Assembly: GCA_947497475.1 (NCBI GenBank)
Contig: CANMGS010000002.1
Location: forward strand, 124,001 to 188,000
Direction: 5' to 3'
DNA: 64,000 bases
Origin: an uncultured Amylibacter sp.
GTDB lineage: Bacteria > Pseudomonadota > Alphaproteobacteria > Rhodobacterales > Rhodobacteraceae
The translations under genes were made by a program, and so were the position numbers. The notes under the pieces are model-generated. The model was given only the letters and a program-made list of their open reading frames with translations. It had not been told where the DNA came from and ran no database searches. Shown here piece by piece: positions 56,329 through 64,000 of this stretch (positions are counted from its first letter, which is position 1; each line of letters begins with the position of its first letter).

Positions 56329-56441
56329 GGGGCGTGCGGACTATCTGCCGTCCCGACGATTTCAGGCCGCAGGCAACAAACTAGAGCGGTTATAAAGAGC
56401 CTGAATCATAGACTGGGGGGATTTATCCCCCCTCTTTTTTT
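56329..56441 (+). ncRNA. Structured repeat copy 1, ending in an intrinsic terminator
   Basis: It starts 6 bases after the nrdJ stop. Hairpin I: GGGGCG/CGTCCC plus GCGGA/TCTGC with a CTA loop (56329-56354). Hairpin II: TTCAGGC (56361-56367) with GCCTGAA (56399-56405). Terminator: six G and six C around ATTTAT (56415-56432), then TCTTTTTTT. It is about 86% identical to copy 2, and differences keep the pairing. It may be the nrdJ terminator, a 3'-UTR small RNA, or both. Confidence 0.6.
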
Positions 56442-56452
56442 ATGGCCAATAG

Positions 56453-56647
56453 ATATTTTGTGTAATTCACTTCACTGTTGTTGAGCGTCTGGGGGAATTG
56501 ACAGGGGAAGACCCTGAAAATCAAACGCAAGACTTGGAATGCCGCGTGATTTATAAGTCTGGACGTAGAACAGTAGAGGTACGCGACCCGTTCCCCGAAT
56601 TAGAGGAAAAGATTGCAACGCAGCATCAAGCGTATTGGAACCGTTAG
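56453..56647 (+). pseudogene. Protein-like open frame without a start, possible gene remnant
   Basis: After a stop at 56450 the plus frame stays open for 64 codons to TAG 56645-56647. The last 50 residues read like a real hydrophilic protein end (LTGEDPENQTQDLECRVIY, then RTVEVRDPFPELEEK). No credible start codon or ribosome-binding site is present. It may be the 3' end of a gene truncated at the repeat. I do not recognise the family. A minus-strand frame over the same bases is less protein-like. Confidence 0.4.
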
Positions 56648-56649
56648 TT

Positions 56650-57108
56650 CTAAATCCAGTCGCCGAGGATTTCACCCATATTTTGCATTATACCAATCAG
56701 TAATATGACACCTACAACCAATAGGATTGCCCATGTTACCACCTGAAATAAGATTGCACCGATGCCAAGTGCCAAAGCACCAATAATTGGGCGCTTTGCT
56801 TCGTGACGGATATAGCCAATAATGCCCAGTACGACAGCGCTACCTGCAAGAAGCGTGCCAATCAATTTTAAGGTGTCATCGATATTCCAAGGATTGACCT
56901 GTGGTTCGGTTTGCGGAGCACCTGTCAAAGCACGCGCTGCTGCTTGACGTATTTCCCCAGCGATTTCACCAATGCTGACGGAAATATCTTGTTGTGGGGT
57001 AAACGGGCCTATCCAAAAATGTGTCATGACAATAAGAAGGGCGCAGGCACCGAAAATAACGCCAAAAAAACTGGCAGTTGGGCGCGGCTTTAGTATCGTT
57101 TGTGACAT
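56650..57108 (-). CDS. Inner-membrane protein, unknown
   Basis: This 152-residue protein has membrane segments at about 14-36, 80-98, 108-125 and 128-146. A periplasmic loop (37-78, QQDISVSIGEIAGEIRQAAARALTG in two parts) carries a predicted amphipathic helix. The pattern is seen in unannotated Rhodobacterales proteins, but I cannot name a family. It lies between the two structured repeats. Its stop is 2 bp from the remnant frame's end. Confidence 0.65.
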   Translation of the reverse strand: MSQTILKPRPTASFFGVIFGACALLIVMTHFWIGPFTPQQDISVSIGEIAGEIRQAAARALTGAPQTEPQVNPWNIDDTLKLIGTLLAGSAVVLGIIGYIRHEAKRPIIGALALGIGAILFQVVTWAILLVVGVILLIGIMQNMGEILGDWI

Positions 57109-57316
57109 AATTCAATACTCCGTTAAGGTTTGTGCCTTATTACATAGGAGTATGACCAGAGTATGACTTCAGATAAGTCATTGAAACTATGTCTTCTTTT
57201 TGTACAAGAAGGCATAATGATGTCTAATGGCATCATCTTTTATTAAGAAGCTGCAACGTGTATAGAAACCGTTATTAAATATTTAAGGAACTCTGCACGA
57301 GTAGTTATAAGCTAAT

Positions 57317-57427
57317 GCCGTGCGGACTATCCGTCGCCCTAGAAATTTCAGGTCGCAGGCAACAAGCTAGAGCGATTATAAAGAGCCTGAATCACAAACT
57401 GGGGGGATTTATCCCCCCTCTTTATTT
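57317..57427 (+). ncRNA. Structured repeat copy 2, overlapping the MFS gene end
   Basis: Hairpin I: GCGGA-CTA-TCCGT (57322-57334). Hairpin II: TTCAGGT (57347-57353) with GCCTGAA (57385-57391). Terminator: G6-ATTTAT-C6 (57401-57418), then TCTTTATTT. The last 19 bases are antisense to the 3' end of the MFS gene. No tRNA-like acceptor pairing is kept here. Promoter signals upstream are weak. Role unknown. Confidence 0.55.
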
Positions 57428-58614
57428 GCAGCGTTGAAGACGACCCAGCTTAAAAAAGCTGTACATAGCAAAGAAAGGCTGAGGGATGCCATTGGCAACC
57501 CAAATATATCGGTTGCGATACCAATCATATAAGCGCCTAAAGCAGAAGCACCTGTCGCGATAACGATCCACAAAGACATCACACGTCCGCGCATGTCATC
57601 TGGGAGCCCTGCCTGCATTGAGGATTGTAGGGTTACGCCAAGGTGAGTGCTGCAAAAGCCCAAAACAGCAGCAGCTGTCAATGTAAGAGGCCATTCGGAA
57701 GATGTTCCGAATATAACAATGCTGATAAAACCTAATACCGTCATGCTAAGTGTTTGTATGGAAATCATTTTATGGTACTTAGATGACCCCAATGATTTCG
57801 CGACTGCGGCAATCAAAGCACCGCATCCAACTGCTGACCCAAGCTGGCCCAAACCTGTTGGCCCTTTTTGGAATACGCCATCTGCAACAACTGGCAGGAT
57901 TTCAGCAATGCCGCGTACGGATAAAGCCATGAAGGCTGTAAAAATGATCACCAACCGTAATTCTGGCCTGTTAGCAATGTAGCGAAAGCCATTTGTTAAT
58001 GCTGTTAAAAATGGTTCCTTGCTGCCTTTTGCTTCGCGTTCGCGTGGATGCATGAAGCGAATTAAAAGGATTGCTGGTAAATAGAAAAACACTGATACAA
58101 TCAAAGCCGCTGTTATCCCCAATTGGTCAATGATTAAGCCACCAAGGGCAGGGCTAATCATGCGGGCAGAGTTAAAGTTTAAGGCTGCAAGAGCTATGAC
58201 TGAACTGACATTTTCTTTTGGAACCAAACGTGGGGCAAGTGACATGCGAACAGGATGATGGGCGGATGAGACCATACCTATGAGTGTCGATATGACAGCC
58301 AATAATAAAGGTGTCAGTTGGTTAGTCAGATGAATGCCAAGTAAGAGCAATACGCAGCAAATCATAGCTCCGTTTGTAAAATAAGCCGCTTTTTTAATGT
58401 TAGTGCGGTCAATGATAACACCGAAAAATGGGCCGCCTACAAACGATGGAATTAAAGATAGTGCGGCAACGAGCCCAACAAAGCTTGCAGATTGGGTCAT
58501 ATCCCATGCCAGCCAACCGACAAGAACACGCATGATCCACAGGCCATAGACTGAGAAAAACGAACCCGTAAAATAAAGACGGAAACTTGGTGATTTTAGC
58601 GCAATTAAATTCAT
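57409..58614 (-). CDS. MFS permease
   Basis: This 401-residue protein has about twelve membrane segments of the MFS_3/enterobactin-exporter type. It shows SFRLYFTGSFFSVYGLWIMRV, GPFFGVIIDRTNIKKA (motif A) and GCGALIAAVAKSLGSS. The substrate is unknown. The gene follows selO directly: the selO stop and this ATG are adjacent. The last three codons are encoded in the terminator of repeat copy 2. Confidence 0.82.
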   Translation of the reverse strand: MNLIALKSPSFRLYFTGSFFSVYGLWIMRVLVGWLAWDMTQSASFVGLVAALSLIPSFVGGPFFGVIIDRTNIKKAAYFTNGAMICCVLLLLGIHLTNQLTPLLLAVISTLIGMVSSAHHPVRMSLAPRLVPKENVSSVIALAALNFNSARMISPALGGLIIDQLGITAALIVSVFFYLPAILLIRFMHPREREAKGSKEPFLTALTNGFRYIANRPELRLVIIFTAFMALSVRGIAEILPVVADGVFQKGPTGLGQLGSAVGCGALIAAVAKSLGSSKYHKMISIQTLSMTVLGFISIVIFGTSSEWPLTLTAAAVLGFCSTHLGVTLQSSMQAGLPDDMRGRVMSLWIVIATGASALGAYMIGIATDIFGLPMASLSLSLLCTAFLSWVVFNAANKEGG

Positions 58615-60084
58615 TCATGTCCCGCAAAAGGTTTGTTGCACGACTTCGGTGTCCAATGGCGCTAATTCATAGTCACCTGCACCGCTTTGCTGAGTAAATG
58701 GCGCTTGTAGGATATTATGAAGATCGTCCATAGGTTTATAATCTCCCGCCACACCTGCCTGAATAGCGGCTTCGACGCGATGATTACGCGCGATATATAT
58801 AGGGTTAGCAGCGTCCATTGCTTCTTGGCTGTCTGAAGCTGTTATGCCAGATTTTGCCTTTATAGCATCCCATTGGGACAGCCACATACCAGCTGCCTCT
58901 GGTGTTTCGAACAATGTGATGAACTTCTCTTGATAGATTGGATCATGTGAGCGACGCAAATGCGCAAAGAATAGGGTGAAATCGATTTTATTGTTTTGAA
59001 GCGCCTCAAATGTTGTTTCCAAAAAGGATGCAGTTTTTTGGGTTAATTCTGGTAATCCAAGTTTCTGAGCAAAAGCGGCATAGAAGTTTTCGTTAAATGT
59101 ATCGCTGAACGTATCTAACTCGGCACTTATCTCTGCAACTGCCGTGTCATCATCGTTACCCCATATAGGCATTAATGCTTCGCCAAGACGAGAAAGGTTC
59201 CAATGGGCCATATGTGGTTGTTTTCCCCATGCATAGCGGCCCTGCTGATCAATTGAACTGAATACTTTCATTGGATGAAAGGTATCCATATATGCGCAAG
59301 GGCCATAATCGATGGTTTCGCCTGCGATTTGGCAATTATCCGTGTTCATAACACCGTGAATAAAGCCAAACTTCATCCAAAGAGCGATTAATTTAGCTTG
59401 GCGGGTAACGATACCCTTATACATTGCTTGAACTGGATTTTCAGCGTTTTGTGCCTCTGGATAATGACGATCAATGACGTAATTGGCTAAAGCCAGCAAA
59501 GATGCTTTGTCATTTTGGGAATAAAAGTATTGGAAGGTTCCAACTCGGATATGAGATTGAGCAACGCGTGTTAAAATCGCGCCTGGTAATGGGATTTCAC
59601 GAATAACGGTTTCACCTGTTGTAACTGCGGCCAAAGCGCGGGTGGTTGGAACACCAAGTGCGGCCATTGCTTCGGATACAATGTATTCTCGGATCACTGG
59701 GCCAATGGCCGACTTCCCATCTCCGCCACGAGAGTATGGAGTGCGTCCTGATCCTTTAAGTTGGATGTCATACCTGATGCTGTCAGTTCCAATGACTTCA
59801 CCTAAAAGCAGTGCGCGACCATCTCCCAAGCGCGGTGACCAGCCGCCGAATTGATGACCAGCATAGACCATGGCTAATGGGTTTGAACCATCAGGTGCTG
59901 TGCGGCCTGAAGCCATATCTAGGCCAGCATTAGATGTTAGAAAAGCCGTATCAATTCCTAGAGCTTGGGCAAGTTCTGTATTGGCTTTGATCCATTGAGG
60001 GGCAGGTGCTGGTTCAGCATTTTGCTTTGTGTAAAATGTTTCGGGCAGGGATGCATAACTGTTGTTAAAGTTAACGGCGCTCAT
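58615..60084 (-). CDS. selO: SelO protein adenylyltransferase (YdiU)
   Basis: This 489-residue pseudokinase-fold AMPylase has AMVYAGHQFGGWSPRLGDGRALLLGE, QLKGSGRTPYSRGGDGKSAIGP and HGVMNTDNCQIAGETIDYGP. The last residues are TFCGT, with Cys487 third from the end, the same place as the Sec of human SelO and the redox Cys of E. coli SelO. It AMPylates redox proteins. It is the first of a two-gene unit. Confidence 0.94.
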   Translation of the reverse strand: MSAVNFNNSYASLPETFYTKQNAEPAPAPQWIKANTELAQALGIDTAFLTSNAGLDMASGRTAPDGSNPLAMVYAGHQFGGWSPRLGDGRALLLGEVIGTDSIRYDIQLKGSGRTPYSRGGDGKSAIGPVIREYIVSEAMAALGVPTTRALAAVTTGETVIREIPLPGAILTRVAQSHIRVGTFQYFYSQNDKASLLALANYVIDRHYPEAQNAENPVQAMYKGIVTRQAKLIALWMKFGFIHGVMNTDNCQIAGETIDYGPCAYMDTFHPMKVFSSIDQQGRYAWGKQPHMAHWNLSRLGEALMPIWGNDDDTAVAEISAELDTFSDTFNENFYAAFAQKLGLPELTQKTASFLETTFEALQNNKIDFTLFFAHLRRSHDPIYQEKFITLFETPEAAGMWLSQWDAIKAKSGITASDSQEAMDAANPIYIARNHRVEAAIQAGVAGDYKPMDDLHNILQAPFTQQSGAGDYELAPLDTEVVQQTFCGT

Positions 60085-60182
60085 TGGATATATCCGATGC
60101 TTGATAATATGTTCTCAGAAGTCTTTAGTCTAAAGTGTCTTGGCTTGTCCGACCATACCAAAAGGTGTTAGTGGCAATAACG

Positions 60183-60191
60183 TTATTATAA
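60183..60191. promoter_or_regulatory. Weak BioR-like palindrome before bioM
   Basis: TTATTATAA lies 7 bases upstream of the bioM start. It is one base shorter than the BioR consensus TTAT-N2-ATAA. Confidence 0.25.
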
Positions 60192-60198
60192 TAGGCGC

Positions 60199-60924
60199 TT
60201 GAATACCGTGACTGTAGTTTTTGAAGATGTTGAATATAGCCCACAAGGAACCCACGTATTGGGCCCTTTGTCGTTGGAGATATCAGAGCGCCGAATTGGC
60301 ATTGTTGGGCGCAATGGGTCGGGAAAGTCTAGTTTTTCGCGTTTATTGGCAGGTTTGATTGCTCCAAATGTTGGAAAAGTGAAGGTAAATAATGTCGATG
60401 TTCTTAAGGATCGTAAAGCAGCGCTTGCTACAATCGGCATTATTTTTCAAAATCCCGATCACCAAATTATCTTTCCAACGGTCGGCGAAGAGATAGAATT
60501 TGGGCTTCAGCAAATGGGTTTGTCACGAGAACGTGCTGCTGAAAAAGCGGCTTTGACATTATCCTATCATAACCGATCACATTGGATCGATCGCAGCACA
60601 CATATCTTGTCACAGGGGCAAAGGCATTTTGTGTGTCTTATGTCTGTGTTGGCAATGGAACCCAAAACGATTGTTTTGGATGAACCTTATGCGGGTTTGG
60701 ATATTGCCACGTCGTTACAGCTACATCGCTGGTTAGATGGTTTGGAGCAGCAAATTATTTTGATCACGCATGATCCAGAAAGATTAAAAGATTTTGACCG
60801 TGTTCTATGGTTGGAAAAAGGGCAATTGAAACAAGATGGCTTGGCGAAAAATGTTTTGCCTGAGTTTAATGCAGAAATGATACGGTTAGGGGAACAAGAT
60901 GCTAGCACTGACCCTACCGCGTAA
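60199..60924 (+). CDS. bioM: Biotin ECF transporter ATPase BioM
   Basis: This 241-residue ABC ATPase has Walker A GRNGSGKSSFSR, QNPDHQIIFPTVGEE (Q-loop and ECF Q-helix), signature LSQGQRH, Walker B TIVLDEPYAGLD and switch His in ITHDPE. Its start is TTG 60199 or GTG 60208; neither has ideal spacing. It overlaps bioN by 26 bases. The gene set M-N-Y identifies biotin as substrate. Confidence 0.92.
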   Translation: MNTVTVVFEDVEYSPQGTHVLGPLSLEISERRIGIVGRNGSGKSSFSRLLAGLIAPNVGKVKVNNVDVLKDRKAALATIGIIFQNPDHQIIFPTVGEEIEFGLQQMGLSRERAAEKAALTLSYHNRSHWIDRSTHILSQGQRHFVCLMSVLAMEPKTIVLDEPYAGLDIATSLQLHRWLDGLEQQIILITHDPERLKDFDRVLWLEKGQLKQDGLAKNVLPEFNAEMIRLGEQDASTDPTA

Positions 60925-61495
60925 AACAATAGCGCATTCTATTCCTGCTGGATGGAAGTTGGCGGGTTTGGCGATTATTTCCGCACTGGTTTTTCCGATT
61001 GATAGTTTGGCGCTTTTGACTGGATTACTTGCTGGGATAATTGCGCTTCATCTTGTCCTTGGGAGAGATGTTTTGAAATACGCGATTTGGATGATGCGCC
61101 CAATAGCTGTTTTCGCAGGAGTGATATTGGCATTCCATTTTGTGGTATCTGATTTTGCTGCAGGGTTAGGCATCATCCTTCGCATGCTGACATTGGTTGC
61201 TTTGGCAAATTTGGTCACGATGACGACCAAGCTGAATGAAATGATTACGATAATGGAATTTTGTCTGACACCTTTGAGTAAACTAGGTGTTAATACACGC
61301 GCTTTTGGGGTTGCCACTGCTATGGTCATCCGCTTTACACCTGTCCTTATAAACAAAGCCTCTGCTCTTCGGGAAAGTTGGCGGGCGCGATCAGCAAAGC
61401 GGGCTGGATGGCGAATTGTTATGCCACTCTTCTTGACGGCTGTAGATGATGCCGATCGTGTTGCCGAAGCCTTGAAGGCTCGTGGGGGCGTATAA
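60899..61495 (+). CDS. bioN: Biotin ECF transporter T component BioN
   Basis: This 198-residue membrane protein has four or five helices. The ATPase-coupling helices carry the A-R-G/S-type motifs: SALRESWRARSAKRAG and the C-terminal EALKARGG. EFCLTPLSKLGVN is typical of the T component. It links the BioM ATPase to BioY. Confidence 0.9.
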   Translation: MLALTLPRKTIAHSIPAGWKLAGLAIISALVFPIDSLALLTGLLAGIIALHLVLGRDVLKYAIWMMRPIAVFAGVILAFHFVVSDFAAGLGIILRMLTLVALANLVTMTTKLNEMITIMEFCLTPLSKLGVNTRAFGVATAMVIRFTPVLINKASALRESWRARSAKRAGWRIVMPLFLTAVDDADRVAEALKARGGV

Positions 61496-61507
61496 AAGGA
61501 TTATATT

Positions 61508-62053
61508 ATGGAACGTAACATTGCGTATGTCGCATTGTTTGCAGCATTGATTGCTGCACTTGGTTTATTGCCTAAGTTCACTTTGGTCAGTGGTATTCCT
61601 ATCACGGCACAAAGCTTGGGTATTATGCTTTGTGGTACTGTATTAGGTGCAAAACGTGGTGCTCTTGCAGTTGTGCTATTCTTGGCACTTGTTGCACTAG
61701 GTTTGCCATTGTTAGCAGGTGGTCGCGGTGGTTTGGGTGTGTTTGGTACACCTTGGGCTGGTTTCTTGTTTGGCTTCCCATTTGCAGCGCTCTTTGCTGG
61801 TATAATTATGGAGAATTACAAAGCAGGTTCAGTCGCTTTGGTTGCAGGAATTGCTGCCGTTATTGGCGGAATTGGTGTGCTATATGCGATTGCGATCCCA
61901 TATTACATGGTCGGCACAGGTAAAGGTGTGATCGAATCTACAATCACAATGCTACCGTTTATTCCAGGCGACCTGATCAAAGCTGTTCTGGCGGGTATCA
62001 TTACGCAAGCGCTATATAAAGCGCGTCCAGCGGCGGTTCTATCCCGCGCTTAA
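61508..62053 (+). CDS. bioY: Biotin transporter S component BioY
   Basis: This 181-residue protein has six membrane segments and the BioY signatures GIPITAQSLGIMLCGTVLGAKRG and GGRGGLGVFGTPWAGFLFGFP. IPGDLIKAVLAGIITQAL is near the end. It binds biotin at the outer face of the membrane. GGAT-type ribosome-binding sequence precedes the ATG. It converges on the thiolase with four shared bases. Confidence 0.95.
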   Translation: MERNIAYVALFAALIAALGLLPKFTLVSGIPITAQSLGIMLCGTVLGAKRGALAVVLFLALVALGLPLLAGGRGGLGVFGTPWAGFLFGFPFAALFAGIIMENYKAGSVALVAGIAAVIGGIGVLYAIAIPYYMVGTGKGVIESTITMLPFIPGDLIKAVLAGIITQALYKARPAAVLSRA

Positions 62054-63147
62054 GACTTTAGCTGCAGGGCGGTTCCTATACCGCCCGCAGCTGCAATGGC
62101 TGCAAGTCCGTTGCCACCTGTCTCTAGTAAGTCACTATACAAACGAACTGCAAGGATGGCACCCGAAGCCCCAATAGGGTGTCCGCGGGCTAAGGCACCA
62201 CCTTTTTGATTAACCTTTAAAGGATCAAGCTTTGTTTTTTGTACACAAGCTATGGCTTGTGCTGCATAGGCTTCCATAATTTCTATATGCTCAAAGCTTT
62301 GACCTGTAGCACCTATCGCATTGATAGCCGCTACGGGAGCGATACCAGGCATGTCTGGTGCTGCGCCAACTGTTGCGCCGCCGGTGATCTCAATTGCTTT
62401 GGCGTTTGTTAAAGCTTTTAAGGCAGTTTCTGAGACTATGACACAAAAGGCTGCTGCATCCGCAGCGACAGCGGTTGTTGCGTTGGTAATATTGCCAGCG
62501 ATAGGTTTGGCGCGATTACAAAGGGCAGGTGTTAGGGCGCGCGTAAAAGGATCATTTAGGCCTGTATCATTAATCTCAACGATTTCTGCAGTGGCGTTTT
62601 GATACTTCAAAGCTTTTGCATGGCTATCGACAGCCCATTGATCTTGACCTGCTTTTGATATGTTTAACCTTTGAGCCAAGGCCGCTGCAGCGTCGTGCAT
62701 ATCTGGGTCACGATCTGCCCATGGCGTAAAAGGGGGGCGGTCATATGCTTGCGGGTGGCGTTTATCTATAAACGTTTTTTGACGAATGGGGCGGCGTGAA
62801 TAGCTTTCTGCGCCTCCTGCAATGATAATGTTAGCAGCACCAGATTGCACCATACGTGCAGCTAATAAAATAGCATCCAAACCGCCTGCGCATTGGCGAT
62901 CTATGCTTAACCCTGCAATGCGTTCCGGTAAGCCTGATGCAAGTGTCGCAAGGCGGGCAGGGTTACCGCCGCCGTATAAAGCGTTTGAGAGGATCAGTTC
63001 ATCGGCTTGATCGGAGGCTATATTTGCGGATTGTAAGCAAGCTTTGATAATGGGTGCGGCAAGCTCGTGCACATCAAGCGTGGATAAAGCGCCGCCAATA
63101 GGGGCAACAATGCTGCGTTTTGCAGCGATTATATACGCTTTAGTCAT
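62050..63147 (-). CDS. Thiolase-family protein, YhfS-like, with altered active site
   Basis: This 365-residue protein keeps the nucleophilic Cys in DRQCAGGLDA and the His in ARGHPIGASGA. The usual NEAF reads MEAYA, and the second catalytic Cys of the C-x-G-G-G strand is Ala (AAAGGIGTAL). It is shorter than typical thiolases (about 390). It overlaps an AMP-ligase gene by 8 bases and neighbours bioMNY. The thiolase/ligase/BioY set recalls yhfS-yhfT-yhfU of Bacillus, linked to biotin by comparative genomics. Reaction unknown. Confidence 0.8.
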   Translation of the reverse strand: MTKAYIIAAKRSIVAPIGGALSTLDVHELAAPIIKACLQSANIASDQADELILSNALYGGGNPARLATLASGLPERIAGLSIDRQCAGGLDAILLAARMVQSGAANIIIAGGAESYSRRPIRQKTFIDKRHPQAYDRPPFTPWADRDPDMHDAAAALAQRLNISKAGQDQWAVDSHAKALKYQNATAEIVEINDTGLNDPFTRALTPALCNRAKPIAGNITNATTAVAADAAAFCVIVSETALKALTNAKAIEITGGATVGAAPDMPGIAPVAAINAIGATGQSFEHIEIMEAYAAQAIACVQKTKLDPLKVNQKGGALARGHPIGASGAILAVRLYSDLLETGGNGLAAIAAAGGIGTALQLKS

Positions 63148-64000
63148 CTGTTTTGCCCTTTAGCAAAGCTTCCAAAGCTTTGTAATCTGTTTTGCCCGAG
63201 GGTAACAGGGGCCAATCACTGACTAAGGTTAAGCTGCGCGGCTGTATATGGCGGGGCAAATGTGAGGTGAAATCTGTGAGTGATAGATCATCCGCATTTG
63301 TCAGAGCGTGCAATGTATATCCCCTGAGAGTGTCTTGCTTTGGCATAAAGGCGATGTGCTGTAGGTGAAGGTCTTGGGTGATTTTGGTCTCTATTTGATC
63401 CAGATAAACGATTTGATCTGCAATTGTGATAGCACGATCTGAACGACCTGATAGGAAAAGGTAGCCGTTTTTATCCAATGCGCCCATTTCGCCGACGTTT
63501 ATGAATTCTAGTGGAGGTGAGCTGGGGGGCAGGTACCCTTTGAAAGCCAATGGTGTTTTAACCCAGACTTCGCCTATGGTGCCCGTTTGGGTTGGGCTGC
63601 CGTCTGTGTTACGGATGTCTATTGTTACATTTTCAAAAGCACGCCCGACCGATCCTTTGGGGGTTTGATCATCGGAAATTGTTATAAAACTGGTTTCTGC
63701 TGCGCCGTAAAACTCAATGATATTTGCATTTGGAAACAAAGATTTGGCATGGGCATAATTGGCGGTGTCCATCATACCCCCGCCAATTAAAACGGATGTG
63801 ACGCTGGGAATATGATTTTGAGGCATAAGCCGTATTTGTGTTGGGGTGGCATAGAGATGTGTAATACTCCGTTTGTGTAACTCGGCCGTGTAGGTATGTG
63901 GTTTTAAACCACAAAGCGCGTGGAAATTGGCCCCTAGGTGCAAAGCTTCTAACCCAGCATAAAGCGCCAAAGAATGATTAAGATGTCCAAGGGCGGCGAC
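63140..64000 (-). CDS. AMP-binding acyl-CoA ligase, YhfT-like (partial, cut by right edge)
   Basis: The frame stays open to the right edge, so the N-terminal part is missing; the TTG at 63970 is not the start. The 287 visible residues have THLYATPTQIRLM, IEFYGAAETSFIT (A5-type), GEVWVKTPLAFKGYL, FLSGRSDRAITIADQIVYLDQIE in two parts and the C-terminal Lys in LPSGKTDYKALE. This is the acyl-CoA synthetase/NRPS adenylation fold. It precedes the thiolase. A role in pimeloyl or biotin-related acyl activation is possible. Confidence 0.82.
   Translation of the reverse strand, partial: VAALGHLNHSLALYAGLEALHLGANFHALCGLKPHTYTAELHKRSITHLYATPTQIRLMPQNHIPSVTSVLIGGGMMDTANYAHAKSLFPNANIIEFYGAAETSFITISDDQTPKGSVGRAFENVTIDIRNTDGSPTQTGTIGEVWVKTPLAFKGYLPPSSPPLEFINVGEMGALDKNGYLFLSGRSDRAITIADQIVYLDQIETKITQDLHLQHIAFMPKQDTLRGYTLHALTNADDLSLTDFTSHLPRHIQPRSLTLVSDWPLLPSGKTDYKALEALLKGKTDD

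Noticed and set aside
52041-57427. Prophage or genomic island at tRNA-Pro
   Set aside because: No integrase, phage or mobility genes are present; only the short repeat suggests integration.

Overview
The window looks like a chromosomal segment of a marine Rhodobacterales (Roseobacter-group) alphaproteobacterium with moderate to low GC. Supporting markers are a four-subunit sarcosine oxidase locus, CcmI-RuvX-DUF1289, an acyl-homoserine-lactone quorum-sensing locus, a ChpT phosphotransferase, ornithine-lipid genes olsBA, a B12-dependent ribonucleotide reductase (nrdJ) and a BioMNY biotin transporter. Several small families typical of this group are also present (RSP_2648-type PIN, DUF6778, DUF3553). 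I see no transposase, phage module or CRISPR array. Almost everything is core or near-core metabolism.

Layout. 0-2.6 kb: PIN-domain gene (cut by the left edge), rRNA methyltransferase, lipoprotein and a tiny conserved protein. 2.7-8.5 kb: minus-strand soxB-(secreted protein)-soxD-soxA-soxG operon. 8.7-10.6 kb: ccmI-ruvX-DUF1289. 10.7-13.1 kb: PAS-like protein, luxR, a strongly symmetrical operator, a small unknown gene and luxI. 13.1-20.2 kb: panE-like, ppk2, TSUP permease, dusA, glyoxalase, PQQ-type sugar dehydrogenase. 20.2-24.5 kb: 3-hydroxybutyrate dehydrogenase, dimethylglycine-dehydrogenase-like flavoprotein and a GlxA/GbdR-type regulator. With soxBDAG these would cover dimethylglycine to sarcosine to glycine, with one-carbon units going to folate. 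24.7-29.8 kb: DAHP synthase, PAS_5 protein, yicC-gmk-gamma carbonic anhydrase, chpT, DUF3553. 29.9-34.9 kb: olsBA, a lipoprotein flanked by a short repeat, ThiE-like protein, peroxiredoxin with a divergent AraC regulator. 34.9-44.2 kb: enolase, DMT permease, Fur/Mur, NhaP-type antiporter with PhzF, a lone ferric-iron binding protein, class V aminotransferase with mazG, M20 peptidase. 44.5-51.0 kb: small secreted protein, metallo-hydrolase, ferric-reductase-like protein with metC-like, lysE-fabI, pdxH. 51.0-57.4 kb: double cold-shock protein with DUF192, tRNA-Pro(UGG), nrdJ, and two copies of a roughly 110-nt structured repeat. 57.4-64.0 kb: MFS permease and selO, bioMNY, and a convergent thiolase/AMP-ligase pair cut by the right edge.

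The most unusual material is non-coding. Two copies (56329-56441 and 57317-57427) of a hairpin-hairpin-terminator element lie 1 kb apart downstream of nrdJ. The first copy carries pieces matching both ends of the upstream tRNA-Pro. A NrdR-box-like sequence overlaps a TATAAT about 450 bp upstream of nrdJ, implying a long leader. The luxR/luxI control region carries four symmetrically spaced GTAC motifs containing a lux-box-like core. None of these could be tested by search here, so functional claims on them are inference.
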